A stretch of 64,000 nt of DNA, taken from NCBI RefSeq assembly GCF_003429095.1, contig NZ_QVTE01000001.1, forward strand, positions 62,001-126,000, written 5' to 3'. Within the stretch, counting starts at the first letter, position 1; the number at the start of each line of letters is the position of its first letter. The translations under genes were made by a program, and so were the position numbers. The notes below the pieces were generated by a model, which saw only the letters and a program-made list of their open reading frames with translations, had not been told where the DNA came from and ran no database searches. This stretch comes from Peribacillus saganii. GTDB taxonomy: Bacteria > Bacillota > Bacilli > Bacillales > DSM-1321. Shown one piece after another: positions 39,728 through 49,626 of the stretch.

Positions 39728-40158
39728 AAGGTCCTCCTCTTGGGTTTTATGCATATATTTTACAGCAAATTATTTCGACTTGCTAACTAAATTGTAAAAG
39801 ACTTCACTCTTTAAGGGAATTTTTAGAAACGGCAGGGAGGACTGTAAATAGTGTCTATCGCGTTAAAATAATCTATACATTTCCTTAACCGAATGAAAAC
39901 ATCCATTTAATTCAATAGTTAATGGTGAACCTTTAATCGAAGGAATGACATTAACCTTAATCACAATGCTTGTTATTTACTTTTTCAGTTTCCATGCTAT
40001 AGCTTTTCTGGCCTGTGTTTAACGAGATGCGGCAGTTTAAGAGGAAGTTGAATGACTTAGTTAAAACAAAAAAAGCTCACACGAAAAATAACGTGTGAGC
40101 TTTTATGCTAAAACTTATGAATACTATACTAATCGCTATGCTTTCGAATGTTATTAAG
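39728..40158. other. Intergenic region between two minus-strand genes
   Basis: Contains the MFS promoter side (A/T rich near 39760) and the rarA terminator at 40065-40104. Otherwise I see no gene, repeat copy or recognisable RNA. Confidence 0.5.
40065..40104 (-). terminator. Terminator of rarA
   Basis: AAAAGCTCACACG/CGTGTGAGCTTTT, followed on the minus strand by TTTGTTTT. Confidence 0.9.
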
Positions 40159-41445
40159 CTATTTCTTTTTCCTGAACTCTTCCAGCTTCTGATAAATGGC
40201 AGCCAAGCGTTTTTCTTCGCCGGCTTCGATTGGACGGTAATATTTGGTGCCTTTTAAGTTGTCAGGAAGGTAATCCTGCTGAACCCAGCCGCCAAACGTT
40301 CCAATGGGATAATCATGAGGATATTTGTAGCCAACATGGCCGAGCACCTTTGAGCCTGCATAATGTCCATCTCGAAGGTGTTTTGGTATATCACCGACAT
40401 GCCCTGTTCGAATATCGTTAATTGCCATATCCAATGCCTTGTAAGCTGAATTTGATTTATAAGATAGGCACATTTCAACGACTGCTACAGAAAGCGGGAT
40501 TCTTGCTTCCGGTAAGCCAAGGCGCTCACTGGCAGTAACAGCTGCAAGGACATTATTTCCTACAGCTGTATTTGCCAGCCCGATATCCTCATAGGCAATG
40601 ACCAGCAATCTGCGGTTTACCGCTGTTAAATCACCTGTTTCAAGCAAATGGGCAAGGTAGTAAAGCGCGGCATCAACATCGCTTCCCCTTATGCTTTTTT
40701 GAAGGCTTGAAAGCAAATTGTAAAAATTGGAGCCTTTTTTATCCCCGTATACGCCTACATTGCCGATCATGTCGTCAATCGTTTCATCTTCTACAACATA
40801 TATATTGCCTTCTCTTGAAGAAGAATAAATAATAGATTCAAGCAAGGTTAATGATTTTCTGGCATCGCCATTGGAACCGAATGCAATTTTCGTGATTTGC
40901 TCGTCCGAAATCTGCACATTTTCTTGTCCAAGGCCCTTCTTTTCATCATGCAGCGCCCGTGTTAACAGTTCTTTAATATCATCCACCGGCAGGCGCGTTA
41001 ATTGCTTTATCTGTCCGCAGCGGCTGCGAATCGCCGGGTTGACATCATGAAATGGATTTTCTGTTGTTGCGCCTATTAAAATAATATCCCCACGTTCGAC
41101 ATGAGGCAATAAATAGTCCTGCTGGGCTTTATTAAAGCGGTGTATTTCATCCAAAAACAAAATCACTTTTCCCGTCAGTCTGGTTTCGTCAACCACAGCT
41201 TCCACATCCTTTTTTCCGGCAGTGGTCGCGTTAAGAGCAAAAAAAGGAATCTTAGTGGTTCCAGCTATCGCGTACGCAATAGACGTTTTTCCAATGCCAG
41301 GCTCCCCATATAAGAGCATGGAAGGGACATAGCCATTTTTTATCATTTTATATAAACTTGTATGTTTACCGATAATTTCTTTTTGGCCGACAATTTCATC
41401 AATATTTGTCGGACGCATTCGAAATGCAAGCGGTTCCCCATTCAA
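40159..41445 (-). CDS. rarA: Replication-associated recombination ATPase RarA
   Basis: AAA+ clamp-loader-like ATPase (MgsA/WRNIP1 family, YrvN) acting at stalled forks. Walker A GEPGIGKTS, Walker B LFLDEIHRFNKAQQD, sensor IGATTENPFHDVNPAIRSRC, and C-terminal tetramerisation region (LPEARIPLSVAVVEMCLSYKSNSAY). The start is taken as TTG at 41445 because GGAGG lies eight bases before it; an in-frame ATG at 41460 overlaps that site and would add five residues. Confidence 0.93.
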   Translation of the reverse strand: MNGEPLAFRMRPTNIDEIVGQKEIIGKHTSLYKMIKNGYVPSMLLYGEPGIGKTSIAYAIAGTTKIPFFALNATTAGKKDVEAVVDETRLTGKVILFLDEIHRFNKAQQDYLLPHVERGDIILIGATTENPFHDVNPAIRSRCGQIKQLTRLPVDDIKELLTRALHDEKKGLGQENVQISDEQITKIAFGSNGDARKSLTLLESIIYSSSREGNIYVVEDETIDDMIGNVGVYGDKKGSNFYNLLSSLQKSIRGSDVDAALYYLAHLLETGDLTAVNRRLLVIAYEDIGLANTAVGNNVLAAVTASERLGLPEARIPLSVAVVEMCLSYKSNSAYKALDMAINDIRTGHVGDIPKHLRDGHYAGSKVLGHVGYKYPHDYPIGTFGGWVQQDYLPDNLKGTKYYRPIEAGEEKRLAAIYQKLEEFRKKK

Positions 41446-41728
41446 TCTGATAACCTCCATTACATTACGTCCTTCTATTAATTATATAGAGTTCATACAA
41501 AGATTCCAATGAAAGTGCCCTTTAAGTATAACGGGACTAATCAATATTAGTGTCGAGAGTAATGGCTTTTAAATCAATCGGTTTTCTATACTTTATGAAA
41601 AAGGTATAATATATGAAGTGGTTACCGTTCTGTGTTATAATTTCAAAACATTTTACTCACACGAATGGATGGAAACGGATAGAAGGGTTGATTATATAAA
41701 ATAAGCAGGAATTATAGAGGTGCAGTTT

Positions 41729-42148
41729 ATGAAAATCTCGACTAAGGGCCGGTATGGCTTAACAATTATGATTGAGCTGGCACGTAAGCATGGAGAGGGA
41801 CCGACCTCCCTAAAATTGATTGCCCAAAACAACGATTTATCAGAACACTACCTTGAGCAGCTTATTGCTCCATTACGAAACGCCGGTCTTGTAAAGAGTA
41901 TAAGAGGTGCATATGGCGGTTATGTCCTGTCAAGGGATCCTGATAAAATAACTTCAGGTGATATTATTCGGGTACTAGAGGGCCCGATTTCTCCTGTTGA
42001 GGGAATCGAAGATGAGGAACCGGCTAAAAGAGAGCTCTGGATGCGGATCAGGGACGCCGTTAAGGATGTTTTGGATAATACCACCCTTGAGGATCTGGCA
42101 AACTATAAGGATACCGGGGAACATGATTCCTATATGTACTACATTTAA
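41729..42148 (+). CDS. cymR: Rrf2-type cysteine metabolism repressor CymR
   Basis: 139-residue repressor of sulfur/cysteine uptake genes that works with CysK. N-terminal winged helix (MKISTKGRYGLTIMIELA, SLKLIAQNNDLSEHYLEQLIAPL, in parts) and the wing GAYGGYVLSRDP. No cysteine of an Fe-S type is seen, as expected for CymR. The ATG at 41729 follows AGAGGTG. Upstream of iscS-mnmA. Confidence 0.95.
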   Translation: MKISTKGRYGLTIMIELARKHGEGPTSLKLIAQNNDLSEHYLEQLIAPLRNAGLVKSIRGAYGGYVLSRDPDKITSGDIIRVLEGPISPVEGIEDEEPAKRELWMRIRDAVKDVLDNTTLEDLANYKDTGEHDSYMYYI

Positions 42149-42192
42149 AAGCGGCGATGTGGAAAAACTGTGAATATAAAGAAGGCGATAAA

Positions 42193-43338
42193 ATGGAAAG
42201 AATCTATTTAGACCACGCGGCTACTGCACCAATGCATCCCAGGGTTATCGAAACAATGACAGATGCTATGCAATCAGAGTTCGGCAACCCTTCAAGCATT
42301 CATTCATATGGGCGAAGTGCACGGCACTTGCTTGATACGGCCAGAAGTGAGATAGCGAGAAGTATTGGAGCTGCCCCAAATGAAATCATTTTTACAAGCG
42401 GCGGGACGGAAGCTGATAATATGGCACTCATTGGGATGGCAGAGGCGCTCAAAGATAAGGGCAAGCATATTATTACTACTGAAATAGAACATCATGCTAT
42501 TCTCAATACATGCCATTTTCTAGAGAAATCCGGATATGAACTAACGTATTTGCCAGTTGATGAAACAGGAATGATATCGTTGGAACAATTGAATTCTGTG
42601 TTGCGGGACGATTCAATTCTGGTTTCAATCATGTTCGGAAATAATGAGGTTGGTACTGTGCAGCCGATCCGCGAAATTGGTGCGCTTTTAAAAGAGCATT
42701 CAGCTTTTTTTCATACGGATGCTGTGCAGGCATACGGTCTGCTCCCATTTGATGTAAAGCAAATGGGCATTGATCTTCTTTCTGTATCCGCCCATAAAAT
42801 TAACGGTCCGAAAGGGATAGGGTTTCTTTATGCAGGAAACAATGTTCCAATATTGCCGCGCACATATGGAGGAGAGCAGGAAAGAAAAAGAAGAGCGGGA
42901 ACAGAAAACGTTCCTGCAATTGCCGGTTTTTCAGAGGCTGTAAAAATTTCTAAAGAATCAATGGCGGAAAAGACTGAACAATATGCAGGATTCAAAAGAA
43001 TCGTTATTAATATATTTGAACGTGAAGACATTGAATATCAGGTAAACGGAAACGCTGAGTCATGCCTGCCGCACATTCTAAATGTAAGCTTTCCTGGCGC
43101 AAATGTGGAGTCAATGCTGGTTAATCTCGATTTAGCTGGAATCGCGGCATCAAGCGGCTCTGCCTGTACGGCCGGTTCAATAGAACCATCCCATGTATTG
43201 GTATCCATGTTTGGCAAGGGCTCGGAACGAACCAGAAATTCAATCCGGTTTAGTTTTGGCTTTGGCAATTCTGAACAACAGGTTGAAAAGGCAGCTTTGG
43301 AAACAGCAAAGATTGTCAAAAGACTAGTAAATAAATAA
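42193..43338 (+). CDS. iscS: Cysteine desulfurase (YrvO, IscS/NifS type)
   Basis: PLP enzyme of 381 residues that supplies sulfur to MnmA. Contains YLDHAATAPMHP, EIEHHAILN, the PLP lysine in SVSAHKINGPKG and the catalytic cysteine in SSGSACTAGS. In B. subtilis YrvO is the dedicated partner of MnmA, encoded next. ATG at 42193; an in-frame ATG at 42157 lacks conservation. Confidence 0.95.
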   Translation: MERIYLDHAATAPMHPRVIETMTDAMQSEFGNPSSIHSYGRSARHLLDTARSEIARSIGAAPNEIIFTSGGTEADNMALIGMAEALKDKGKHIITTEIEHHAILNTCHFLEKSGYELTYLPVDETGMISLEQLNSVLRDDSILVSIMFGNNEVGTVQPIREIGALLKEHSAFFHTDAVQAYGLLPFDVKQMGIDLLSVSAHKINGPKGIGFLYAGNNVPILPRTYGGEQERKRRAGTENVPAIAGFSEAVKISKESMAEKTEQYAGFKRIVINIFEREDIEYQVNGNAESCLPHILNVSFPGANVESMLVNLDLAGIAASSGSACTAGSIEPSHVLVSMFGKGSERTRNSIRFSFGFGNSEQQVEKAALETAKIVKRLVNK

Positions 43339-43353
43339 GTAAAGAAGGAATAA

Positions 43354-44472
<1,119 letters not shown>

Positions 44473-44513
44473 CTGGAAAAGCGAAGCTTGAACAGGAATC
44501 TGCATGATCAGGA

Positions 44514-44548
44514 AAAACCTTGCCTTCGATGAATGGAGGCAGGGTTTT
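44514..44548 (+). terminator. Terminator after mnmA
   Basis: AAAACCTTGCCT/AGGCAGGGTTTT, with a 12-base loop and T's. Confidence 0.9.
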
Positions 44549-44585
44549 CTTAATATAACCGATTATTATTTTAAAATTCAGACTA

Positions 44586-44866
44586 ATGTCTAGCTGCAGC
44601 GCCCAGCCCCTCGAATGTTGTGACCAAAGGCCGTCACAACCCTGGTCATAAGCCAATCGCTTCGGAAGGCAAAAAGCGCCTTCTGTCAGCGCTTGTCTTA
44701 TGCTTGTCGGACTTGCACAGGATGTGCTGGCGTCGACTTTTGGCACAGGACGTGCCAGATCTTAGTCGACGTTCTTTTATGAGGATGTGGGTCAGAACGG
44801 CGTTGCCACAGGAAGTGGCGAATTAAGCCGTTCTTCCTCTGAAGCAGGGCGCCTGCGCTTTTCTAT
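44586..44866 (+). repeat. Structured intergenic repeat, copy 5 (type A with an extra module)
   Basis: Longest copy. The arm GTTGTGAC/GTCACAAC (44617-44640) and GAAGGC/GCCTTC hairpin are followed by an extra module (about 44710-44785): GCAC-AGGAT-GTGC, outer stem CGTCGAC/GTCGACG (44731-44737 with 44765-44771) and GGCAC-AGGAC-GTGCC (44742-44756). The standard AGAACGGC/GCCGTTCT module (44794-44834) then follows. Two bases later copy 6 begins. Confidence 0.9.
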
Positions 44867-44867
44867 G

Positions 44868-45085
44868 ATGTCTAGCTGCAGCGCCCAGCCCCTCGAATGT
44901 TGTGACCAAAGGCCGTCACAACCCTGGTCATAAGCCAATCGCTTCGGAAGGCAAAAAGCGCCTTCTATCAGCGCTTGTCTTATGCTTGTCGGAGGCCCAC
45001 AGGATGTGGGTCAGAACGGCGTTGCCACAGGACGTGGCGAATTTAGCCGTTCTTCCTCTGAAGCAGGGCGCCTGCGCTTTTCTAT
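44868..45085 (+). repeat. Structured intergenic repeat, copy 6 (archetypal type A)
   Basis: Nearly identical to the flanks of copy 5 and the cleanest full-length unit (about 218 bp). It has an imperfect end pairing (AGCTGCAGCGCCC with GGGCGCCTGCGCT), arm GTTGTGAC/GTCACAAC (44899-44922), GAAGGC/GCCTTC, CCCAC-AGGAT-GTGGG, and AGAACGGC/GCCGTTCT around GCCAC-AGGAC-GTGGC. Confidence 0.92.
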
Positions 45086-45121
45086 GATATACTTGCTATT
45101 AGAATATGGAGTGTGGTAACG

Positions 45122-45793
45122 ATGGACAAAAATCAAATAGGTATTCAATATATGCAGGAAGGCAAGATAGAGGAAGCTGTTAAAGTGTTCTCAGAGGCCA
45201 TTGAAGAAAATCCGGTTGATCCGGTAGCTTATATCAATTTTGGCAATGTGTTAAACCACGTTGGTGAAAGCGAAAAGGCGGTTACTTTTTATCAGAAGGC
45301 AATAGAAATTGATCCAAATGCAGGAGCTGCTTATTACTCGCTGGGCAATTTGTTTTTTGGCAAAGAAATGTTTAATGATGCAAAGGAAATGTTTGAGAAA
45401 GCGATCCAGACCGGTTTGGATACCGGCGACAGCATGTTTATGCTGGGAATGACGTTCCTGCAGCTGGAACAGCCTGTTAAGGCCATGCCTTATTTTCAAA
45501 GAAGCGTTGAACTAAACCCCGAAGACTCAGAAGCCAGGTTCCAGTATGCCCTTTGTATTGCCAATGTTGAGCTTTATGATGAATTGATTAAACAGTTAAA
45601 ACTTGTTATTGAACATGATCCGCAGCATGCAGATGCTTATTACAACCTGGGAGTAGCCGCAGCAGGACATCTGAATGACCCAAAGCAGGCCATAGAATAT
45701 TTCGAAAAGGCGCTTGAGATTCAGCCGGACCATATCCTGGCGGCAAACGGTAAGAAACTTGTTCAGTCAATGGAAGAAGGTAAGCAAGAGTAA
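45122..45793 (+). CDS. yrrB: Tetratricopeptide repeat protein (YrrB-like)
   Basis: 223 residues made almost wholly of TPR units (for example AYINFGNVLNHVGESEKAV, AAYYSLGNLFFGKEMFNDA, DAYYNLGVAAAGHLNDP). A scaffold protein for protein contacts; the partner is unknown. ATG at 45122 chosen over GTG 45113. It lies 36 bases after repeat copy 6 and before recD2, as in B. subtilis. Confidence 0.92.
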   Translation: MDKNQIGIQYMQEGKIEEAVKVFSEAIEENPVDPVAYINFGNVLNHVGESEKAVTFYQKAIEIDPNAGAAYYSLGNLFFGKEMFNDAKEMFEKAIQTGLDTGDSMFMLGMTFLQLEQPVKAMPYFQRSVELNPEDSEARFQYALCIANVELYDELIKQLKLVIEHDPQHADAYYNLGVAAAGHLNDPKQAIEYFEKALEIQPDHILAANGKKLVQSMEEGKQE

Positions 45794-45999
45794 GCCACCG
45801 GATAAGCGATTAGAACTTGGGTTCATACCTTGTATTTTACGTGTTTTGTACAGGAATTGAGCTGCTCTGACTTCTATTTGCCGCTTTTTGCTTATTATGT
45901 TGGATTTCGATTAAAAAAAGCAGCTTTCAGAATTAATCAGAAACCGCTATATACAAGGCTTGAAAGTATCAATAATTAAAAAAGGAGGGAAGGGAGCCC

Positions 46000-48393
46000 A
46001 TGCAGCAGGATCTATTTTCAGAAGAAAAATTGTATATGAAAGGCCGTCATCTCGTAACTATTTTTCATAATGAGCAAAATCTTTATTCTGTAGTCAGAAT
46101 CCGTGTTGATGATACAAATGTGAACTATGATGAAAAAGAAGCTGTGGTCACAGGCTACTTCCCTCGTATTCACGAACAGGAAACCTATATTTTTTATGGA
46201 CAAATGAAAGATCACCCTAAATTTGGACTGCAATTCCACGTGGAGCAATTTCGAAAAGATATGCCGCAGTCAAAGGATGGCATTGTTGCCTACTTGTCGA
46301 GTGAACTATTTAAGGGTATCGGTAAAAAAACTGCCGAAAGTATCGTTGAAGCGTTGGGAGAAAATTCTATCACCAAGATTTTGGAACAGCCTTCCATATT
46401 GGATAGCATCCCCAAGTTAAACCCTGAAAAGGCAAAAAGCCTGTATGATACCCTTATCGAACACCAGGGACTAGAACAGGTAATGATTGCCTTAAACCAG
46501 TATGGATTCGGGCCGCAGCTTTCCATGAAAATATACCAATGCTACAAGCAGGATTCACTTGATATTATCCAGAAGAATCCATACAAGCTTGTTGAGGATA
46601 TTGAAGGGATAGGCTTTGGCCGCGCAGACGAGCTTGGCTTTCAGCTGGGTATTAGCGGCAGCCATCCCGACAGGATAAAGGCAGCATGTTTATACACTTT
46701 GGAAACACAGTGCCTTCAGGAAGGGAATGTATATCTTGATGCCGACCAGCTGCTGGAAAGCGTGAAGAAACTGCTCGAGGAAAACAAACGGGACAATATC
46801 GAATTTGCTGCAATCTCTGATGAAATAGTTAAATTGGGAGAAGAAGAAAAAATTCAGGTGGAAGAGCGCAGAATCTACCCGCCTTCTCTTTATTTTTCCG
46901 AAAAGGGGATCGTAACTCATATAAAGAGGATTCTCTCCCAAACGGAGTATAAGGAACAATTCCCTGAATCTGAGTTTTTGCTTGCCTTGGGGGAGCTTGA
47001 AGAAAGAATCGGTGTTGAATATGCACCGGCTCAAAAGGAAGCTATCCAAACAGCTTTAGAATCCCCGATGCTGATTATGACGGGCGGGCCGGGAACCGGA
47101 AAGACAACCGTTATCAAAGGAATTGTTGAACTTTACAGTGAGCTGCATGGAGTATCGCTTGATATTAATGATTATAAAAAAGATGAGCCATTTCCTTTTA
47201 TCCTGGCAGCCCCAACAGGCAGAGCCGCAAAACGCATGGCTGAATCCACTGGACTTCCTGCAGTGACGATACATAGACTCCTTGGCTGGAACGGTTCAGA
47301 AGGGTTTTCGCATGATGAGGAAAACCCAATCAGTGGTAAAATAGTGATTATCGATGAAATGTCGATGGTTGACACGTGGCTGGCAAATCAGCTTTTTAAG
47401 GCGCTGCCAGACCAAATTCAGGTTATATTGGTAGGGGATGAAGACCAGTTGCCTTCAGTTGGACCAGGCCAGGTTCTGAAGGATCTGCTTGGATCCCAGT
47501 GTGTTCCCATCGTAAGTCTTGAGCAAATCTACCGCCAGGCTGAAGGATCCTCAATTATTGAACTGGCCCATGAAATCAAAAATGGCAGGCTGCCGCATGA
47601 CATTCAAAAGCAGCAGATGGACCGGTCTTTCTTTAGCTGCGGGACATCCCAAATAGCAGAAGTGGTGGAAAAGGTTGTGTTGAATGCCCGGAAAAAAGGC
47701 TACACTTCCCGGGATATCCAGGTGCTTGCTCCAATGTATAAAGGGCCTGCAGGGATTGACAGTTTAAATAAAATGCTGCAGGAAATTTTTAATAGCAACC
47801 GTGATGGAAAACGAAGGGAATTATCATTTGGTGATGTTACCTATCGGGTAGGAGATAAAGTGCTGCAGCTGATCAATCAGCCCGAAAGCTCCGTATATAA
47901 CGGAGATATGGGAGAAGTCATTTCTGTGTTATATGCTAAGGAAAACACGGAAAAGCAGGATATGCTGATTGTTTCCTTCGAAGGAATAGAGGTTACCTAT
48001 ACGAGGCAGGATTTATCACAAATTACCCATGCTTTTTGCTGTTCAATCCACAAATCGCAGGGAAGTGAATTTCCGATTGTCATTCTTCCGGTCGTCAAAA
48101 GCTATTATCGGATGCTGCGGCGTAACCTTATTTATACAGCGATCACCCGGAGTAAAAGCTTTTTAATTCTTTGTGGAGAAGAAGAAGCATTGCGTATGGG
48201 TGTAGAACGGAATAATGAGCTTCAAAGGAGAACCACGCTACAGCAAAAACTGCTGGAGGCATTCCAGGAGAAAACCTTAGATGAAGCTAAGACGGGGGCA
48301 GATGTTGACTATCTATCAGAGTTGTTGAAAACTGACCCGATGATAGGCATGGAAAACATCACACCTTATGATTTCATGGGGGAAGCTAAGTAA
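46000..48393 (+). CDS. recD2: RecD-like DNA helicase RecD2 (YrrC)
   Basis: Superfamily 1B helicase of 797 residues that acts outside RecBCD. It has an N-terminal OB-like region, a helix-hairpin-helix segment (LFKGIGKKTAESIVEALG), Walker A MTGGPGTGKTT, Walker B IVIDEMSMVD, the VGDEDQLPSVGPG motif and the C-terminal FCCSIHKSQGSEFP/YTAITRS motifs. AAAGGAGGG ribosome site. Confidence 0.96.
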   Translation: MQQDLFSEEKLYMKGRHLVTIFHNEQNLYSVVRIRVDDTNVNYDEKEAVVTGYFPRIHEQETYIFYGQMKDHPKFGLQFHVEQFRKDMPQSKDGIVAYLSSELFKGIGKKTAESIVEALGENSITKILEQPSILDSIPKLNPEKAKSLYDTLIEHQGLEQVMIALNQYGFGPQLSMKIYQCYKQDSLDIIQKNPYKLVEDIEGIGFGRADELGFQLGISGSHPDRIKAACLYTLETQCLQEGNVYLDADQLLESVKKLLEENKRDNIEFAAISDEIVKLGEEEKIQVEERRIYPPSLYFSEKGIVTHIKRILSQTEYKEQFPESEFLLALGELEERIGVEYAPAQKEAIQTALESPMLIMTGGPGTGKTTVIKGIVELYSELHGVSLDINDYKKDEPFPFILAAPTGRAAKRMAESTGLPAVTIHRLLGWNGSEGFSHDEENPISGKIVIIDEMSMVDTWLANQLFKALPDQIQVILVGDEDQLPSVGPGQVLKDLLGSQCVPIVSLEQIYRQAEGSSIIELAHEIKNGRLPHDIQKQQMDRSFFSCGTSQIAEVVEKVVLNARKKGYTSRDIQVLAPMYKGPAGIDSLNKMLQEIFNSNRDGKRRELSFGDVTYRVGDKVLQLINQPESSVYNGDMGEVISVLYAKENTEKQDMLIVSFEGIEVTYTRQDLSQITHAFCCSIHKSQGSEFPIVILPVVKSYYRMLRRNLIYTAITRSKSFLILCGEEEALRMGVERNNELQRRTTLQQKLLEAFQEKTLDEAKTGADVDYLSELLKTDPMIGMENITPYDFMGEAK

Positions 48394-48448
48394 TATTCAT
48401 TGACACTCCAAAGAAATACCCCCAATCAAGGATGCTGGCCAAAAACAA

Positions 48449-48493
48449 AAAAGGGACGGTTACGGGCAGGGTGTCCGGGAACCGTCCCTTTTT
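48449..48493 (+). terminator. Terminator after recD2
   Basis: AAAAGGGACGGTT/AACCGTCCCTTTT, with a GC-rich loop and T's. Confidence 0.92.
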
Positions 48494-48573
48494 AATTTTG
48501 ATGGAAAACGTTACTCATCATGATTTCTTTGGAAAAGCCAAATAATAATACTGTTCAAAAAGGCGGGATTACT

Positions 48574-49041
48574 TTGAGAGCTTTGTCATTATTAAAGGCT
48601 GTTTCTGTTTTTACCGAAAATGGAACGAAACTTGGACAAGTACATGACCTGGCCATAAATGCAAACGGTACTGTTATCGGGCTAATTATTTGCCGGCCGG
48701 CCCTATTTCGTTCTTCCATTTTTGTGCCGCTGGAGGACATCCTATGTTTTGGGCGGGATGAAGTGATGATTGCGGAAAAGGCTGGGAGGGGCAACAAATT
48801 CACTGGTTATACATTGTACAGCCATGAGCCTATAGCCGGTAAAATACTGCTTTCCAATTCAGGTGAAGAACTTGGCTTGCTCCATGATGTATATTTTGAT
48901 GAAAAACAGGGCACAATCGTAGCATATGAAGCGTCAGACGGTTTTTTTGCTGATATATCGGTAGGGACAAAAGTGATTCAAACTTCTTGCCCGCCCATTT
49001 TCGGAAAGGATGCCGTTGTGATATCTGTCTATGATCAGTGA
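48574..49041 (+). CDS. yrrD: PRC-barrel domain protein (YrrD-like)
   Basis: About 155 residues with two PRC-barrel-like halves: ENGTKLGQVHDLAINANGTVIG and NSGEELGLLHDVYFDEKQGTIV (read in parts). Function unknown. TTG start at 48574 preceded by AAAGGCGGG; an in-frame ATG at 48520 lacks a ribosome site. Next gene 12 bases downstream. Confidence 0.82.
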   Translation: MRALSLLKAVSVFTENGTKLGQVHDLAINANGTVIGLIICRPALFRSSIFVPLEDILCFGRDEVMIAEKAGRGNKFTGYTLYSHEPIAGKILLSNSGEELGLLHDVYFDEKQGTIVAYEASDGFFADISVGTKVIQTSCPPIFGKDAVVISVYDQ

Positions 49042-49053
49042 GGTGGCCCTTTC

Positions 49054-49245
49054 ATGGAAATGACATGTCCCAATTGTCGAAGCAAGGATATCGGAAAAAT
49101 AGGTGTAAATCAGTACTATTGCTGGAGCTGTTTTATTGAATTATCTACATCAAACGGTTTGATTCATACCCATCAAGTTGAAGAAGATGGAACCCTGAGT
49201 TCCCTCGATGATTTATTTGATGAACAAGACCGCAGGCTAGGTTAA
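49054..49245 (+). CDS. Small zinc-ribbon protein
   Basis: 63 residues. CPNCRSKDIGKIG and YYCWSCF form a four-cysteine zinc ribbon; the C-terminus is acidic (DDLFDEQDRR). GAGGTGG before ATG. Position suggests the small B. subtilis yrz-series protein of this region, but I cannot fix the name. Likely co-transcribed with the PRC-barrel gene. Confidence 0.85.
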   Translation: MEMTCPNCRSKDIGKIGVNQYYCWSCFIELSTSNGLIHTHQVEEDGTLSSLDDLFDEQDRRLG

Positions 49246-49270
49246 GTAGAGCCTTTAAGCAGCAGAAACG

Positions 49271-49312
49271 AAGTGCAGTCACAGGGCCAAGCCACGTGTG
49301 CTGCACTTTTTT
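49271..49312 (+). terminator. Terminator after the zinc-ribbon gene
   Basis: AAGTGCAG/CTGCACTT flanking a long loop, followed by TTTTTA. Confidence 0.8.
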
Positions 49313-49626
49313 ATTACCCCAAAAAAAATAATATAGCGAAAACAGTAGATCTATCAGTTCCTCCATAACCCCCAGTCCCAATGCACAGAACGCTATCACA
49401 GTATTGCATCGGCACGAAACAATGGCTAGCTGGCGATGCGCAAAGAAAGTGACAGAATCGACGTTCCAATTTAACAATGTGGTTTCAACGGTGTTCTCAG
49501 GACGAAGATTTAACCTGGGTTAAGCTACAACAGTGCGATTTTGAGTCTTTTTTCTCATACCATCGGGCTTCGCTTTTAAGTATGAAACAATGCTTTTCCA
49601 CGAACACTAAATTTGAGGTGAAATTC
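49313..49626. other. Leader region of the AI-2E-family permease
   Basis: The permease frame stays open through much of this stretch but without conserved residues or ribosome sites. No repeat, RNA or other gene seen. Confidence 0.4.

Noticed and set aside
44586..45085. CRISPR array
   Set aside because: Repeat units are over 100 bp, internally structured, mostly dispersed between genes, and have no regular spacers or cas genes.
44620..45087. Short open frames within the repeat copies (for example 6206-6427, 33246-33512, 44620-44826, 44902-45087), which give similar peptides
   Set aside because: The similarity comes from the DNA repeat itself; frames differ among copies, ribosome sites are lacking, and ends fall at random.
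49477..49626. Extended N-terminus of the AI-2E-family permease
   Set aside because: The GTG at 49627 has GAGGTG at proper spacing, and the upstream residues look non-coding.
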